NCBI RefSeq assembly: GCF_030269925.1
Contig: NC_085132.1
Coordinates: forward strand, 3,618,501-3,682,500
Length of the DNA: 64,000 bases
Reading direction: 5' to 3'
Source of the DNA: Bombyx mori
Lineage: Eukaryota; Arthropoda; Insecta; Lepidoptera; Bombycidae
This document shows positions 25,888 to 37,045 of this stretch, piece by piece (within the stretch, counting starts at the first letter, position 1; the number at the start of each line of letters is the position of its first letter). Position numbers and translations under genes: made by a program. A model generated the notes under the pieces. The model saw only the letters and a list, made by a program, of their open reading frames with translations, was not told where the DNA came from and did no database searches.

Positions 25888-26267
25888 TGTTACGCCGCGC
25901 CGGTAAGAGTAACGTCATCTATCGCCGAATAGTCGAACGAATATTAAATGATCTAGCAGCATCTAGAACGTTCGAGAAGTACAACGCCATCTATGGTCAG
26001 ATAGCGGAAACACAATACTCGAAATGTGTGGAACGTTCTCAATAATTATAAGGATGTGGTATCGGCTATAAAAGCAATGCAGAGATGGCACGCAGTCAAT
26101 CAGTAATCGAAACTATTCGACGCGAAACAGCGAACGGATCACCAGAAGCGAAACGGAAGAAGCAAATTGAGAAGCTTAATGTGATTGTTGAGTGTTCTAA
26201 GTGTTGAATACAGTGTATACTTGTAATTTGGTAGAACTTTATTTATCTCGAACCCTATCGCGTAGCA
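25888..26267 (+). mobile_element. Solo LTR with TATA box and initiator
   Basis: Starts TGTTACGCCGCGCC and ends CGCGTAGCA, with short inverted ends (TGTTACG/CGTARCA) as LTRs have. The flanks are CTAC and TTAC, 3 of 4 bases alike. TATAAAAG at 26067-26074 is followed about 30 bases later by TCAAT/TCAGT. It is 380 bp long. The same family is inserted antisense in GPAT intron 9. Confidence 0.65.
26067..26104 (+). promoter_or_regulatory. TATA box plus initiator inside the LTR
   Basis: TATAAAAG is at 26067 and the arthropod-type initiator words TCAAT/TCAGT are at 26095-26104, the normal TATA-to-start spacing. The same arrangement is conserved in the antisense copy (15267-15300), which supports a real polymerase II promoter of the element. 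Confidence 0.55.
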
Positions 26268-26929
26268 TTACAAATGTATCAAGGGGAAGCCTTTGGCACA
26301 TCTGTACCATTTTCATGATTCTTATATAATGCTTTGATATATGCTTTCCCTCAATTATCTTCTATAAATACACAGAGTCGATACGCATTCATTTGAAAAC
26401 CTTTGATTTAGGGTCTCTTTAAACGCTTATCTCAATAGTGTTAAATTATTGTTACAATGAGCTGCCGCTGTCTTAAGTATATTATTTATATCTGTCATCT
26501 TTCATTCTTTTCTTTTTTGGCTTTCTCCTAAATAGGTTGAAGTATTTACATAAATATGGTAGTGGCGTTTTTAGTCGCCACACCCTTTAGCCATAGTGAG
26601 GATGCTACAGTTAAGTATAAATTCATGACAGACACATCGCGAAAAAAAACACAGGTGGTAAGATTTCACACAGGTATTCGAGTGGAATTGTAATGTACCC
26701 TAACACCAGAAATTGAGATAAGAATGTAGGAGGTGAGATAGGAAAATACCGATGCTGCTGCTGCAGACTCATGATTGGGCAGCAGTACTTTTTAGAGGTC
26801 GAGGTCGTACTCCTCTGTCTTCAGTTCATACATTAGTACAAAACGAAGGCAAACATTATGCACCTGTTTTTGAAGTGAAATTTAAGATTGAAATACGTAT
26901 TCTAAGTACAAATTCAAGTTTTTAGTTCG

Positions 26930-27802
26930 GTCACGCTGTTTGTGTCTAGGTCTTCTATATCGTTCCCTCACTACTGAGGATCGCGACCACATGCGACGTA
27001 CTTCCAATGTGCCCAATCATGGGTGGCATGGACTGCATGGTACATACTACCACCGAGTGCTTCTCTTGCTAGATCTGACCATCTGGCTGGTGTTCTGCCC
27101 ACAGCGCGCTTGCCCTCTATGCGATCCGCAATTATTATGAACTTCTCTAATTCATGTCTGGGAGACCGCATGATGTGTCCGAAGAAGCTCATAACACGTT
27201 CTCGGCAGATGGAAGAGAGCCTTTTTCGGATGTCTAGCTGCCTTAGAATGAACTCGTTTGTTCTCATGGCAGTCCACGGTATTCGTAGCATCCTCCGCCA
27301 CACCCACATTTCAAAGGCATCGATCTTTTTGATATCCTAGCTTTTAATGCACCATGTCTCCGCCCTGTAGAGGAATATAGGAAAGACCAGTGCCCGCACC
27401 ACGCGCACTTTGGTTTTATACCGGATGCTACGATTTTTCCAGATCTTCTCGAGATTGGCCATCGCACTTCTAGCCATACCGGATCTTCGGCGTATCTCCC
27501 CCGTGCAGCCACCCTCGGATGTTATTTGCGACCCAAGATATATGAATTCCGCTACTTTCTCGTAACCACTGAGTGCATCAGAACGTGGAAGAAGTTGCGC
27601 TCTATCTATTATCATTATTTTGGTCTTGGAGTAGTTGATTTTAAGACCAAGTTTAGCACTTTCTTCTTCCACACGGTTCAGCAGAATTGCCATTTCCTCT
27701 TCATCTGATGTAAGCATGGTAGTGTCGTCAGCGTATCTCAGGTTCGTGAGTATTTCACCGCCCACGGAAATACCGTCGTTCCAGCCTTCAAAGCCTTCAG
27801 AA
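26930..27802 (-). pseudogene. RTE-like LINE reverse transcriptase C-terminal part, decayed
   Basis: The - strand reads EGFEGWNDGISVGGEILTN, then RYADDTTMLTSDEEEM with the catalytic YADD, KLGLKINYSKTKIMI, FIYLGSQITSEGGC and ETWCIKS, followed by one in-frame TAG (27338-27340). It continues DIKKIDAFEMWVWRRMLRI through FFGHIMRSPRHELEKFII and GRTPARWSDL. The N-terminal endonuclease and most of the polymerase are missing (5' truncation near 27802). The YLGSQI and WRRMLRI pattern is typical of RTE-type endonuclease/reverse transcriptase proteins. Confidence 0.8.
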
Positions 27803-28009
27803 TGTGTCTAGGTACCAAAGATTAAATCCTAAATAATGTAAATCCTACCAGTAACAGTGGAAATTAAACTACAATCTACCACGTTAGTAGCTTTAAGATC
27901 ATCGGGACGTGATTTAATCTTTTTCTTTGTCAAATAAAACTCGTTGATTCCAAAAATTTATTCCTTGGTTTCAGTATTTCAGATTAGTTACCTACATAAT
28001 ACGTTATAA

Positions 28010-28293
28010 TATTTAAGTGTTGCATCCCTAAGCTTTACCAAAAGTCAACATTCAGTAAATGTCAAACGTCAGTTGAATGTCGAAACAAACGTCAGAATTG
28101 AAAAAAAAGCTATCAAATCAAACACAAAGGTGATGCAGGAACGAGCTGTGGCTTTGTGATGGTCGTAGGAATTCGGTAGTTTGCACTTCTATTAAAGACC
28201 AGTGCCTTGTTTAAACATTAATGAAATAGTCCGTACATATATTTATTTGAGAAATATGCTCTACTCTTCATTCGTAAACATTGTGGTGTAAAT
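28010..28293 (+). promoter_or_regulatory. Candidate promoter/5' UTR of the 28294 gene
   Basis: This repeat-free stretch precedes the signal-peptide exon. It contains two copies of AACGTCAG about 23 bp apart and no clear TATA box. It is assigned only from position. The transcription start is unknown. Confidence 0.25.
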
Positions 28294-28402
28294 ATGTCTC
28301 TGAAAACTTTTAATGTAACAATGTTTGGTGATTGTGTAGTGTTGTGCATGGTTTTATTATTTACGTTTGCAGTGATACAGGATGTTGGTGCACAACAACT
28401 TA
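28294..28402 (+). CDS. Probable first coding exon of an unidentified secreted or membrane protein gene
   Basis: An ATG in good insect context (taaATG) opens 36 codons beginning MSLKTFNVTM. A hydrophobic core CVVLCMVLLFTFAVI is followed by QDVGAQQL, a typical signal peptide or N-terminal anchor with a plausible cleavage near GAQ. The frame runs directly into a near-perfect donor, A|GTAAGTAT, leaving phase 1. No repeat family covers it. The preceding 250 bp are free of recognised repeats and contain two AACGTCAG words (near 28065 and 28088), so a promoter and 5' UTR may be there. I do not recognise the protein and found no convincing next exon. It could also be a chance ORF. Confidence 0.45.
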
Positions 28403-29455
28403 GTAAGTATAAAAGTTAAATTGATTTCTAATAAGCAAAAGGATTCCATTGCCTCGAAAAAATCTGTTCCGAATTCAAAACTTGAAAATTAGGTAGATTT
28501 TGTTTTGCTTGGAACTTCATGCCGTAAATAGAATTATTATTTACTGTGGTTTTTTAATGCATAGAATTACGTGGAACCTAATGTGATAATATGTTAATGA
28601 GGTGATATTAAATAAATTTTTATTGTGGCCACTAAAGTACCGAAAATCGAAGATGTATGATTTTGAAAAACTGCTGTTTCGCAAGTGTGAGAAGTTAAAT
28701 CAGACATTATTAGACTTATGCCAGAATTATGACAGTGAACTTAATTGCATTCTCAAACATCCCCATTATCAATGATCTACAGTTTTACCAAGTACACTAA
28801 TGCAAGGCATTAAGTCCTGAAGCTAGGTCTCCTTTTTTATCCAAATTCTGTTGCCTAAAAATTTCAACTCTATTTCTTGTAAAATTATTTGAGGCATCAC
28901 TATTAAAAGCCAGATACTTGAACATACATATAGATCTCATATGCAGTTATAATAATTAAATAATGCAGTTATAATAATAATTAAGTATATGCAGTTATAT
29001 TATCATAAATTTCAATTAAACCAAAAAACTCAGACTGTAAATTTATTTCTTAAGTGTGATGGATAAATATAATGGAATAGCTTGAGTTAGTATTTTATTC
29101 AATTTGTGTGTGTTTTTAATTGCAAAAAAAATGTTATCCTAGATTGAGTATAAGCTATATATTCCTTGGCCTACTAATTTGTTAAAATGTGATGATGATC
29201 TTTGATGATGTATGATGAAATTAAGAAAGTGTAAACTTTATTAAATATGTTAGCTAAGCTGTATGTATCTCTCATATCTGCAACTTTGACCAGCCTGTTT
29301 GTCTTCTTCACAATTGCTTTTAACTCCTGCCACTTCCAGAACATAACACTAACAGTCAAAACTACATTCACAGTAAATTGAATATAATACACATATGTTT
29401 AAGTAATATCACCTTCACACTACACCTACCAAGTTTCATCTCTGCACTCCCCTAA
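28403..29455. other. Putative first intron of the 28294 gene, repeat-poor part
   Basis: AT-rich. No repeats or exons recognised. A short near-tandem ATGCAGTTATAATAAT motif repeats near 28940-28995. Confidence 0.35.
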
Positions 29456-29461
29456 AGTAGA

Positions 29462-29545
29462 CTGTTAGAGAATGCCTATGGCATTAAGTCCACCTTTATA
29501 CTTTCTAGTATATGAAGTTATAAATAAATAAATAAATATAATTAA
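29462..29545 (+). mobile_element. LINE 3' tail with TAAA repeats
   Basis: TTAGAGAATGCCTATGGCAT, TAAGTCCACC and a (AATA)n run. It is the same tail as at 49325-49405. Confidence 0.6.
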
Positions 29546-29734
29546 CCTTTCTGATTCTGACGACGGGGCAATGGAAAGTCACCATCACCCTAAACATTAC
29601 TTTTCAGATCCCATAGATCCACTCTTTGATCTGACTCACGAATCTCTTATAAGCTCCTCAAGTACCAGTTACCATCATCGTCGAAATCGTCGATTATGAC
29701 GAAAAGTTGAACGAGCAAACTAAGCCATAGACTA

Positions 29735-30035
29735 AGCCCACTGAGCTTTCACTGGATCTTCTCAGTGAGCCGAGATTCCGGTTACCGAATGTAGATTCTG
29801 TGAAGCATTGCTCTGGTTAGGGCTAGTGTTTGCAAATTCTCATAGCCCACCTGGTTTCTCGCCAGATTTTCTCAGTGGGTCGCGTTTCCGATCCGCAGGT
29901 AGATTCTGCGAAGCACGGCTCTTGCTAGGGTCCGTTTTAGCAACGTCGTCAGGTTTGAGCCTCGCGAGCTCACCTACTAGCTCGGCGAATCTAGAATAAC
30001 GGCCCGAGGTTACTAGAATAGGCAGGAAAAAAAAG
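29735..30035 (+). repeat. Two family B repeats in tandem
   Basis: A first diverged unit (CACTGGATCTTCTCAGTGAG to GGGCTAGTGTTTGCAAATTC) is followed directly by a second (GTTTCTCGCCAGATTTTCTC to AGAATAGGCAGGAAAAAAAA). Confidence 0.75.
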
Positions 30036-30784
30036 CAATTTCTCTCAGGCTGAACTTGTGAGTTCACCTACCCGTCTGCACGTAGTTTGAATAATCCCTT
30101 AGGCTACCAGTGAATAGGCTGGGGGTAAAACGCCCGCATGACCCGTATTGATCGATACGACTGTACCAGGGCTCTAATCCCGTAAGCAGAATCAATTTCT
30201 CAAAGAAATTCGTACCGTTGTGTTCACAAACGAATGGGAGGACAATGGGGAATGGGAACAAATGGGATGAAGGAAGAACGTTTGGAAAATAAAGATAAAT
30301 CCCGAAAATGTATAGCTAATTATTGATATTGGGCGTATTATAAGCCTGCACGGTTAGGTACGAATGTCTATGCCGCGAAGGGCAAGGCAGCTCTCACGCA
30401 ATACAATTGACCACTCAAATAAAAAACAAAACGAAATTTTGCTCATGTTTTTAAAGTTAAGATCAATGTGATATCCTATATTTTTATTAGAGAGTAAAAA
30501 TTAGGCAGTTGAAAATTAACTACAAACATAGTTTTCGCCCTTTTATTAATATAGCTATTATATGTTAAATGACGGTATGCATATTAGCATGCCTGCAAAG
30601 GAAGTTCATATCAGATTTTAAATCACAGAAAAGGAATTCGCCAATCCTAATGCGAGGACAGCACGAAACTCCGGTAGCGGATATACTGCCTTTTTGAAAT
30701 CAAACGGTATCTGATAGGCAATCAATCACATGTCATTGTTGTATGTTTAAATATCTTTCAAACGTCAATTAGTTACGTATTTCA

Positions 30785-31144
30785 TTTTTTTAAAGGGATT
30801 TTATGACCTGCTAACTCAGACCTTTAGGTTAAGTCTTATTTTAAATTCAATGAAAACTTTTTTATATGAAAAATGATACTGCAAAATGAAATGTAATGAG
30901 ATGAGATGATATGGGATAAAATATAATCTCAGTAAAATGGTGGTCATTTATTGAGATTTTTTCAGTGATCAGGGTTCCCGAGAAGTTACGTCCAGCGGCT
31001 TTGTTTTATTTTTCCACATTTGTGCACTTTCACAGATATTTAAGCAGTTTATTATTACACATTTAAACCTGAAGAAACACTAAATAGACAAAATAAAACA
31101 AATCACACAACTTCACCACTCGCGTTCCCGCCAAAAAGTCTTAT
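30785..31144. repeat. Dispersed repeat E, copy 2
   Basis: Same family as 24578-25033. GTATTTCA occurs on both sides (30777-30784 and 31145-31152), an 8-bp candidate duplication of different sequence from copy 1, which supports real transposition. No clear terminal inverted repeat. Confidence 0.65.
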
Positions 31145-31476
31145 GTATTTCAAGTATTTAAAAAAAAGCAAATGGCGATTTTAAATGCGTTTTTCGATCA
31201 ACCAATCACCCGATGTTGAAGTGTGTGCCGTCATCCAACTCGAAATATGAAGTTTAAGTCACAATTTTATTGTAACAACAGAGTTAAACTTACCCGTAAC
31301 ACATGCATCCTTCGCATTAAGAAACACGCGTCCCGTTTAAACCAGTAAATAAATTCTTCAAACATATATTTATACACTATTTACTAATAAAAAAGCTGAG
31401 TCTTTAATTTCGACCAGACGATTCATGTTTGTTTCAATCGTAATGCGAAACATTGTAGCTTCAATGCAAAATTTTG

Positions 31477-31690
31477 CCTACCTAACCGATGATAGCTTAA
31501 GAGACTATTTCAGCTATGCTCGGACCGGTAGATGAACTCACGGGGCTCAACCTAAGAGGGTTTGCTAACACTAGTCTTAGCAAGAGCAGTGCTTAGCTAA
31601 ATTTAGCACCGGATCGGAATCTCGACCTACAGAGAAGATCCGACAAGAAACTCAATTGATTGTGTCCATGGGATAGGTTGCATGTCTAAC
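31477..31690 (-). repeat. Family B repeat, diverged
   Basis: AGCAAGAGCAGTGCTTAGCT, GAGAAGATCCGACAAGAAAC and TGTGTCCATGGGAT match the family with many substitutions. Confidence 0.65.
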
Positions 31691-31699
31691 TCTACGTTG

Positions 31700-32620
31700 C
31701 ATTCAACGCATTCGCCAAATTCTACCTTAGACGGTCTTCATTATATTAGAAAAAAAAACCCAAGACTTAATGCCAGGAAAAAACTAGTTTAAGGAAAAGA
31801 TTTTCACGTGAATAATTCGCAGTAGCTTTAGAACAGTTAAATGATTGCGGATGTAATGTAATATTATTTTTAATTCATCGCTGACACTACCTACTCGTTT
31901 CCTAATGATTCACTTTGGTTTCCGATCGGCGCCGCCTGCCTTCACACGTGATTCACCCGACGCGACGTTGCGATGAACAATAAGCTAGTATGCTAATTGT
32001 TTGCTATTCATTTGTTTGTAATAAAAATTAGCATCTACATACGTTTTTTTTTATAAATATTATTTTGTTATGAGGATTTTATTGAGAATGAAACCAAAGT
32101 AGCCATTTGTAATTTAGAACGAAATCAAAAGTACGATTGTCATATAAAAGTAGTTAAAATCCTAAAGCTTTGTTTTTTATTCTATTTTTTATGAATGCCG
32201 TACTATTTGTAATAATAATTGCTTACGAATAAAGTGTGGCGTACTTAAAAACAAAAAAAAAAACGAGATTTATGTATCAATCGTAATAAAACTATATCGT
32301 TTTAAAATCACTGACTTGAGAATTATCATTGTGCTGTTATTGCTGCTGCAAAGAAATTATACGTTTTAGATTACGCTAATAAAGTCTGTGCGAACTTGTA
32401 TGGATATTTCAAGGTAATTGTCATTGTAGAATAAACTCGAATTCACTTTGTTAAGGTTGTAATTACCGCGCACAATTTACTGCCGCATACGTTTGTCCAT
32501 CTAAGTAATACTTAGAAGGGCTCATGCTGACGAGACAGCCAGTGTGACCAGTGTTGTTTCTGTGTGCATAGAAAGAAAAACCTTGGAGCAATGCACTTTT
32601 ATGTTCTTATTGTATATAAT
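31700..32620. other. Unassigned stretch
   Basis: Mostly AT-rich. A more GC-rich patch at about 31920-31990 contains CACGTG and could be regulatory, but nothing more can be said. Confidence 0.3.
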
Positions 32621-32870
32621 ACTAGCTGTACGAGTCCGCCATTTAAAATTAACCTTATTATTTCTCACCCCCACAAAGATTCTCATCATTAACGACCCCG
32701 CAACTGGTGTAGGGAGTCCAACACTCATATAAATATTAGCCTATCCATTAAGTACATGTATTTTCTACATGGATACCAAGTTTCAAGTCAATCGGATGCA
32801 TGGTTCAGTAGTTATAACGGAACATCCGTAAAAACCACTGTACATTTATATATTAGTATAGATTTATTGT
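32620..32870. repeat. Dispersed repeat, CTAG/AGTATAGAT-ended
   Basis: Starts ACTAGCTGTACGAGTCCGCC and ends ATATTAGTATAGAT, including GGATACCAAGTTTCAAGTCA and GTTCAGTAGTTATAACGG. This has the form of lepidopteran RTE- or Helitron-like repeats. Confidence 0.5.
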
Positions 32871-33221
32871 TATTGCTTTTTGATCGGAGATTATGCTTTA
32901 TTGTAGTCCTTACTTATATTGTGTTACATAAGTAATACTAAAAGAAATGTGTGTACGTAATATTCTTGGCTCAAAAAGGTCGCCTCTGCATAGAAGCAGT
33001 GACATCGGTATCGCAACAATAGGTCAGTTTTTTGTTACTTGTATAATAAATACACAATTGATGTTGATATGAAATGGTGAGGATTCTGGTGACGTGTGCC
33101 GTGACTTCTGACAAAAATTGGAGATGTCGAAAAGTGTAATTAAAAGGAAGAATTAGGGCCTCGTAATAAAATACAATATTTGCATAGTAAAAGTAATAAT
33201 AATCTATACATCTATACATAT

Positions 33222-33512
33222 GAATAAAATTGGAGTGTCTGTTTGTAATATTGAAATAACCGCTTTTTACTACACTCATATGAATATATATACGGTACAT
33301 ACACCAAAATAACATTTTTTACAATTTTTGTCTCTCTGTCTTTCTGTCTGCCTGTCTGTTTGTTCCGGCTAATCTCTGGAACGGCTGGCTTTTTTTAGAC
33401 TAGCTTCGCCCCGCTGCTTCACCCGCGGTACGACAATAACATTGCGGGACTCAGCTATCAATAATAAAATTTAATGTTCCGAAGCGTAGCGAGGGCGGGT
33501 CGCTAGTTCTGT
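33222..33512 (+). repeat. CTAGT-ended dispersed repeat F, copy 1
   Basis: GTCTGTTTGTAATATTGAAA, GGCTAATCTCTGGAACGGCT, CGGTACGACAATAAC and CGGGACTCAGCTA are shared with 44895-45142. It ends GGGTCGCTAGT. Confidence 0.55.
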
Positions 33513-34000
33513 ATATATTCTACGATACATTTTCTTGGTTCACTAACATACTTAATTAAAAGTTTTCCTTACATAATTATAAACGACCCATCTGGTCGTA
33601 AGCGGTTAAGGCCATAGATGTCATAACGTGGATTTCGCCATACACTTTCAGACATGCGGGGGGATATGATCACAACATCGAATTACCAAGTGTATTGCCC
33701 ATTCTTCGGCGAAAACTTTAGTCATCTTTTTCGACACCCAATCGAAGTGACGATGTATGTTATTCTTGGCCAGATACTGTCACGTTTTTTGAGGTAATTA
33801 ACACAGAAGATTCTGTATTCTGAGCACGCGGTGTTCACTTTCCTGAAGTTGCATTTGATTAACCACAACTGCAACATATTGTATTGATTTATCCTCAATC
33901 ATTTCAAGTTTAATAAATAATATTTTTATATTGATTTATCTTCAATTCTGTGGAATTCATATTCCACATCTATAAATGGATCATTAACAAAAGAAAATCG

Positions 34001-34620
34001 TCACAAGTGACTTTTAACGAGTTTTGTGATAATAGCACGGGAATACGTGATTTCTTGTCTGCTGTCTGTTCTTGATTCTGCGTCCATAAATCTCGAATGA
34101 TCGATAATTTGTAACATTATACTTGTCTGATAACGTGTAGGTACTGTGCCCATGACAGAATTGACTTCAATGATCGCTTCCATAGTAATATAGGCTTTGT
34201 ACTTGTCTAACATTGAAATCGCCTTATCGTTGCGGCCGCTGACTAGTCCCCGAATGTCCCCTAGTTCCCTGATCATGCAGGAGCCAGTCATCGTCGATGC
34301 CCTAGATACGTCCTTACGGATCCATCAGATCCAATAACCTTTGCATTAGCGTCTTCAGCTCTAACACTAGGAGCAGGCTTAGGGATTCCGGTAACCGTAC
34401 TCGTCGAACTCGACAAAGAGGTCGACGTGTCAACTAACCCGTGCATCACCCCGCTGAGTTTTTCGCCGGATCTTCTCAGCGGGTCGCGATTCCGATCCGG
34501 TAGTAGATTCACTCGCAGTCTCCTTCGGAGGCACTCGGCCAGTTGTTAGAAAATCCCACTCCTTCTGGCTGAGCCTTTGCTCGCTCACCTGTCCTGGCGA
34601 AATTGGAAAGGTCTCCGGGC
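34001..34620 (-). pseudogene. Decayed coding sequence embedded in a family B repeat
   Basis: On the - strand one frame reads PETFPISPGQVSEQRLSQKE then WDFLTTGRVPPKETASES and TTGSESRPAEKIRRKTQ (about 34618-34450). A second frame continues TSTSLSSSTSTVTGIPKPAP and VRAEDANAKVIGSDGSV to about 34290. A third frame gives 96 codons MTGSCMIRELGDIRGLVSGR ... to a stop at 34001. Together they look like one protein broken by frameshifts. I do not recognise it. A gag-like ORF1 of a retrotransposon is a guess. Confidence 0.4.
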
Positions 34621-34625
34621 CACTA
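34300..34625 (+). repeat. Family B repeat, longest coding-like version
   Basis: GTTTTTCGCCGGATCTTCTC, GGGTCGCGATTCCGATCCGG and flanking sequence not present in most other copies. It overlaps the decayed frame on the other strand. Confidence 0.6.
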
Positions 34626-34869
34626 GTAATCTTTCAATCATAAAAAAAACATTTAAAGTAAAAACAAAACTATAAGATTTTTCGTTCGTGCCTTCAAATT
34701 ACTTTCAGTTTTAAGGACCAATGCTCGCCTAAGTATTTTAGTGCTTTAGAGAAACTATCTCATCTATCTATAGGCTCACTTGGTGCGAAGTAGTTACTGG
34801 TCACATGGAATGTTAACACCCTCGATTAACTTGAGACATGAAAGGTCTCAATTTTGTTCTAATTTTTTT

Positions 34870-35120
34870 TCCTACCTATGCTCATAGCCTTGACGCTATT
34901 TCAGCGTAACCTTAACTAGTAGGTAAGCTTACGGGGTTCAAACCGGAGTGATGCTGACACTCTGACCCTAGCAAGAGCCGTGCTTCGCAGAATCTACCAC
35001 CAGATCGGAAACGCGACCCACTGAGAAGATCCGGCGAGAAACTCAATGGGCTGTGTCTGTGGGTTAATTCGCTCGTCGAGCCCTTCGTCGCAAGCGACGG
35101 GCTTGACGAGGATGGTGCCG
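34870..35120 (-). repeat. Family B repeat
   Basis: TTCCTACCTATGCTCATAGC through GATCCGGCGAGAAACTCAAT and TCGCAAGCGACGGGCTTGAC. Well preserved. Confidence 0.8.
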
Positions 35121-35573
35121 ATTGGAAGCATTAACTGCAACGCGTTAGAAGTAGGTAGTAAGGATGGTGATATCCACCGAAGCGCTCGTGTGCCTGTCAT
35201 TTGAATAGTGAATCAATCTACTAATGAGCTGTGACTTGGCCAGTCAAATTATGTGTAAGTACCAAATTACCACAGCAATATTATATAAAAATGTTTTTTT
35301 TTAAATTATTTTTTCTCACTGTTTTTAGTACTCAGTAGTGACGTAGATATATTTTTTTGTTAATATTTTGTGTTAACAAAAACAAAAATACTTCAAAAAA
35401 AAATTAGACTGTCATTAATGTAGTCGAAACTCAGTGAAATATACATTATTAAGGATAACCCAAAAACTGCTAGCCAGATCTTGATCTAAATGGGACCACA
35501 CTAGAGGCACCATTCAAATAACTAAATCGGTTCATCCTTGGGTTTGTTTTGGGTTAGTTGCTTGCTTAGACTG

Positions 35574-35629
35574 TATTTTTATTTTATTTTATTTTATTTT
35601 ATTTTATTTTATTTTATTTTATTTTATTA
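35574..35629. repeat. (ATTTT)n microsatellite
   Basis: About eleven near-perfect ATTTT units. Confidence 0.95.
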
Positions 35630-36054
35630 GGAAGACAAACAGTGAACTTAAACTATATAAACTCTAAACTTACAACTAAACACCATTTAAATGTCTCCAC
35701 CATTTAAATGTCTAAATGTATGGTACATGAAGTTATCATGATTTAATAGCAACATATAAAGGCTTCCTTGAATTATCGTAAATCGATGTCCGAATAATTG
35801 GTAGATAAATGATATAGCTATGTTTCGCTATCGGATATTTGGAGAGATAAAAGCCGATGCTAGTTGCTGGTAGGTGAGTTTTAACTTGCAGTGGGGGCTA
35901 GATAAGCGACTTCGACCGGTCATTGGTCAATTAACTATGGCTCTCATTTCCAATTGGTTTCGTTACCGGTAAAACCAGTTCGTGATGTGTCTGCAAATTC
36001 TAGATTCAGATGATATCCTACAATCAAATATTAGGTACAGTAAACAGTCATGTA

Positions 36055-36187
36055 CCCTTGTCCTTCAAACGAGGATTGTGGAGTGTACTTAGCGGCTTGA
36101 CTCTGCCTCTGGGATTGCTGATGTCTGTGAGCGACACTCACCATCATGTGGGCCGTATGCTCGTCTGCCTATAAAGGCAATAAAAAA
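36055..36187 (+). mobile_element. LINE C-terminus plus family C tail
   Basis: The segment TCCTTCAAACGAGGATTGTGG (read as FKRGLWSVLSGL) runs straight into CGGCTTGACTCTGCC and GCCTATAAAGGCAATAAAAA. This shows that family C tails belong to a LINE. Confidence 0.7.
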
Positions 36188-36781
36188 GCGATAGAGTTGT
36201 ATAGTGCATAATCATTAACCCAACTATATTAAATTAATTAATGTTCGAGCAATGATCGAAATTCGATCATAATTACTAATAACTCAAGATTCAGATTTAG
36301 AATCAAGATACGAACAACATTTTTCATAACTTTTTTTATGAACATTAAAAAAACTATTGACAGCACCAAATCAGCACCTTTAATACCACCTACTATTAAA
36401 TATTAACTGTGACAAGCAGATTAGAAAATAGTACCGAAATTTAATATAGGCAAAAACCAAATGCTTAAGTAATAAATAGATTAATAATCTTAAAGTATTG
36501 AGTTGGAATAATCAATCAGATATGCTCTTTGTTGTATGATTGAAGTTGTCCAATCGCGTTAACTTTTCTATGCGAATTATATAAGAAGAATATTTCATTA
36601 ATTTATTCCAAGTCTAGCTAACTCATAAGAGCTCTTATAACTCCGGACAAGACAATTTTTGTACAAAAAAACTAAATTCTAGAGCAGACTGCTCCGTTAA
36701 ATTGTTTGATCAGGTGCATTGTCTACTTAAACACAATATGCAAACAAAATTATTATATTAATAAGAATAATAATTTAATAA

Positions 36782-37045
36782 CTAAAATATATTACTAAAA
36801 GGAGTCCCTTTAGGCAAGGTTCCGAAGATACTGGCAGCTTTCCCCATTTGAATAGCTAGACTAATTCTTTGTCCAAGGTAGCTGCCAGCTCTTCGGTCTC
36901 CTGTGGTGTCGACTAACCTTTTTGCTATTTCCTTAAAAAGACTTATAGCGCTAGGACCCCACGGACCAAGGGTCTCGACACCGAATGGCATAAAAACATA
37001 TTCCGAGCCGAGACCCCTGTATTTGCATGCTTTGGCTTCTTTTTT
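36782..37045 (-). pseudogene. LINE protein C-terminal fragment
   Basis: The - strand reads EAKACKYRGLGSEYVFMPFG, VETLGPWGPSAISLFKEIAK, RLVDTTGDRRAGSYLGQRIS and LAIQMGKAASIFGTLPKG before a stop. The pattern VPFAVETLGPW...RAGSYLGQRIS is the C-terminal end of a known insect LINE protein type. The rest of the element is absent. Confidence 0.6.

Noticed and set aside
35574..35629. A CRISPR-like or satellite array
   Set aside because: It is a simple (ATTTT)n microsatellite without spacers.
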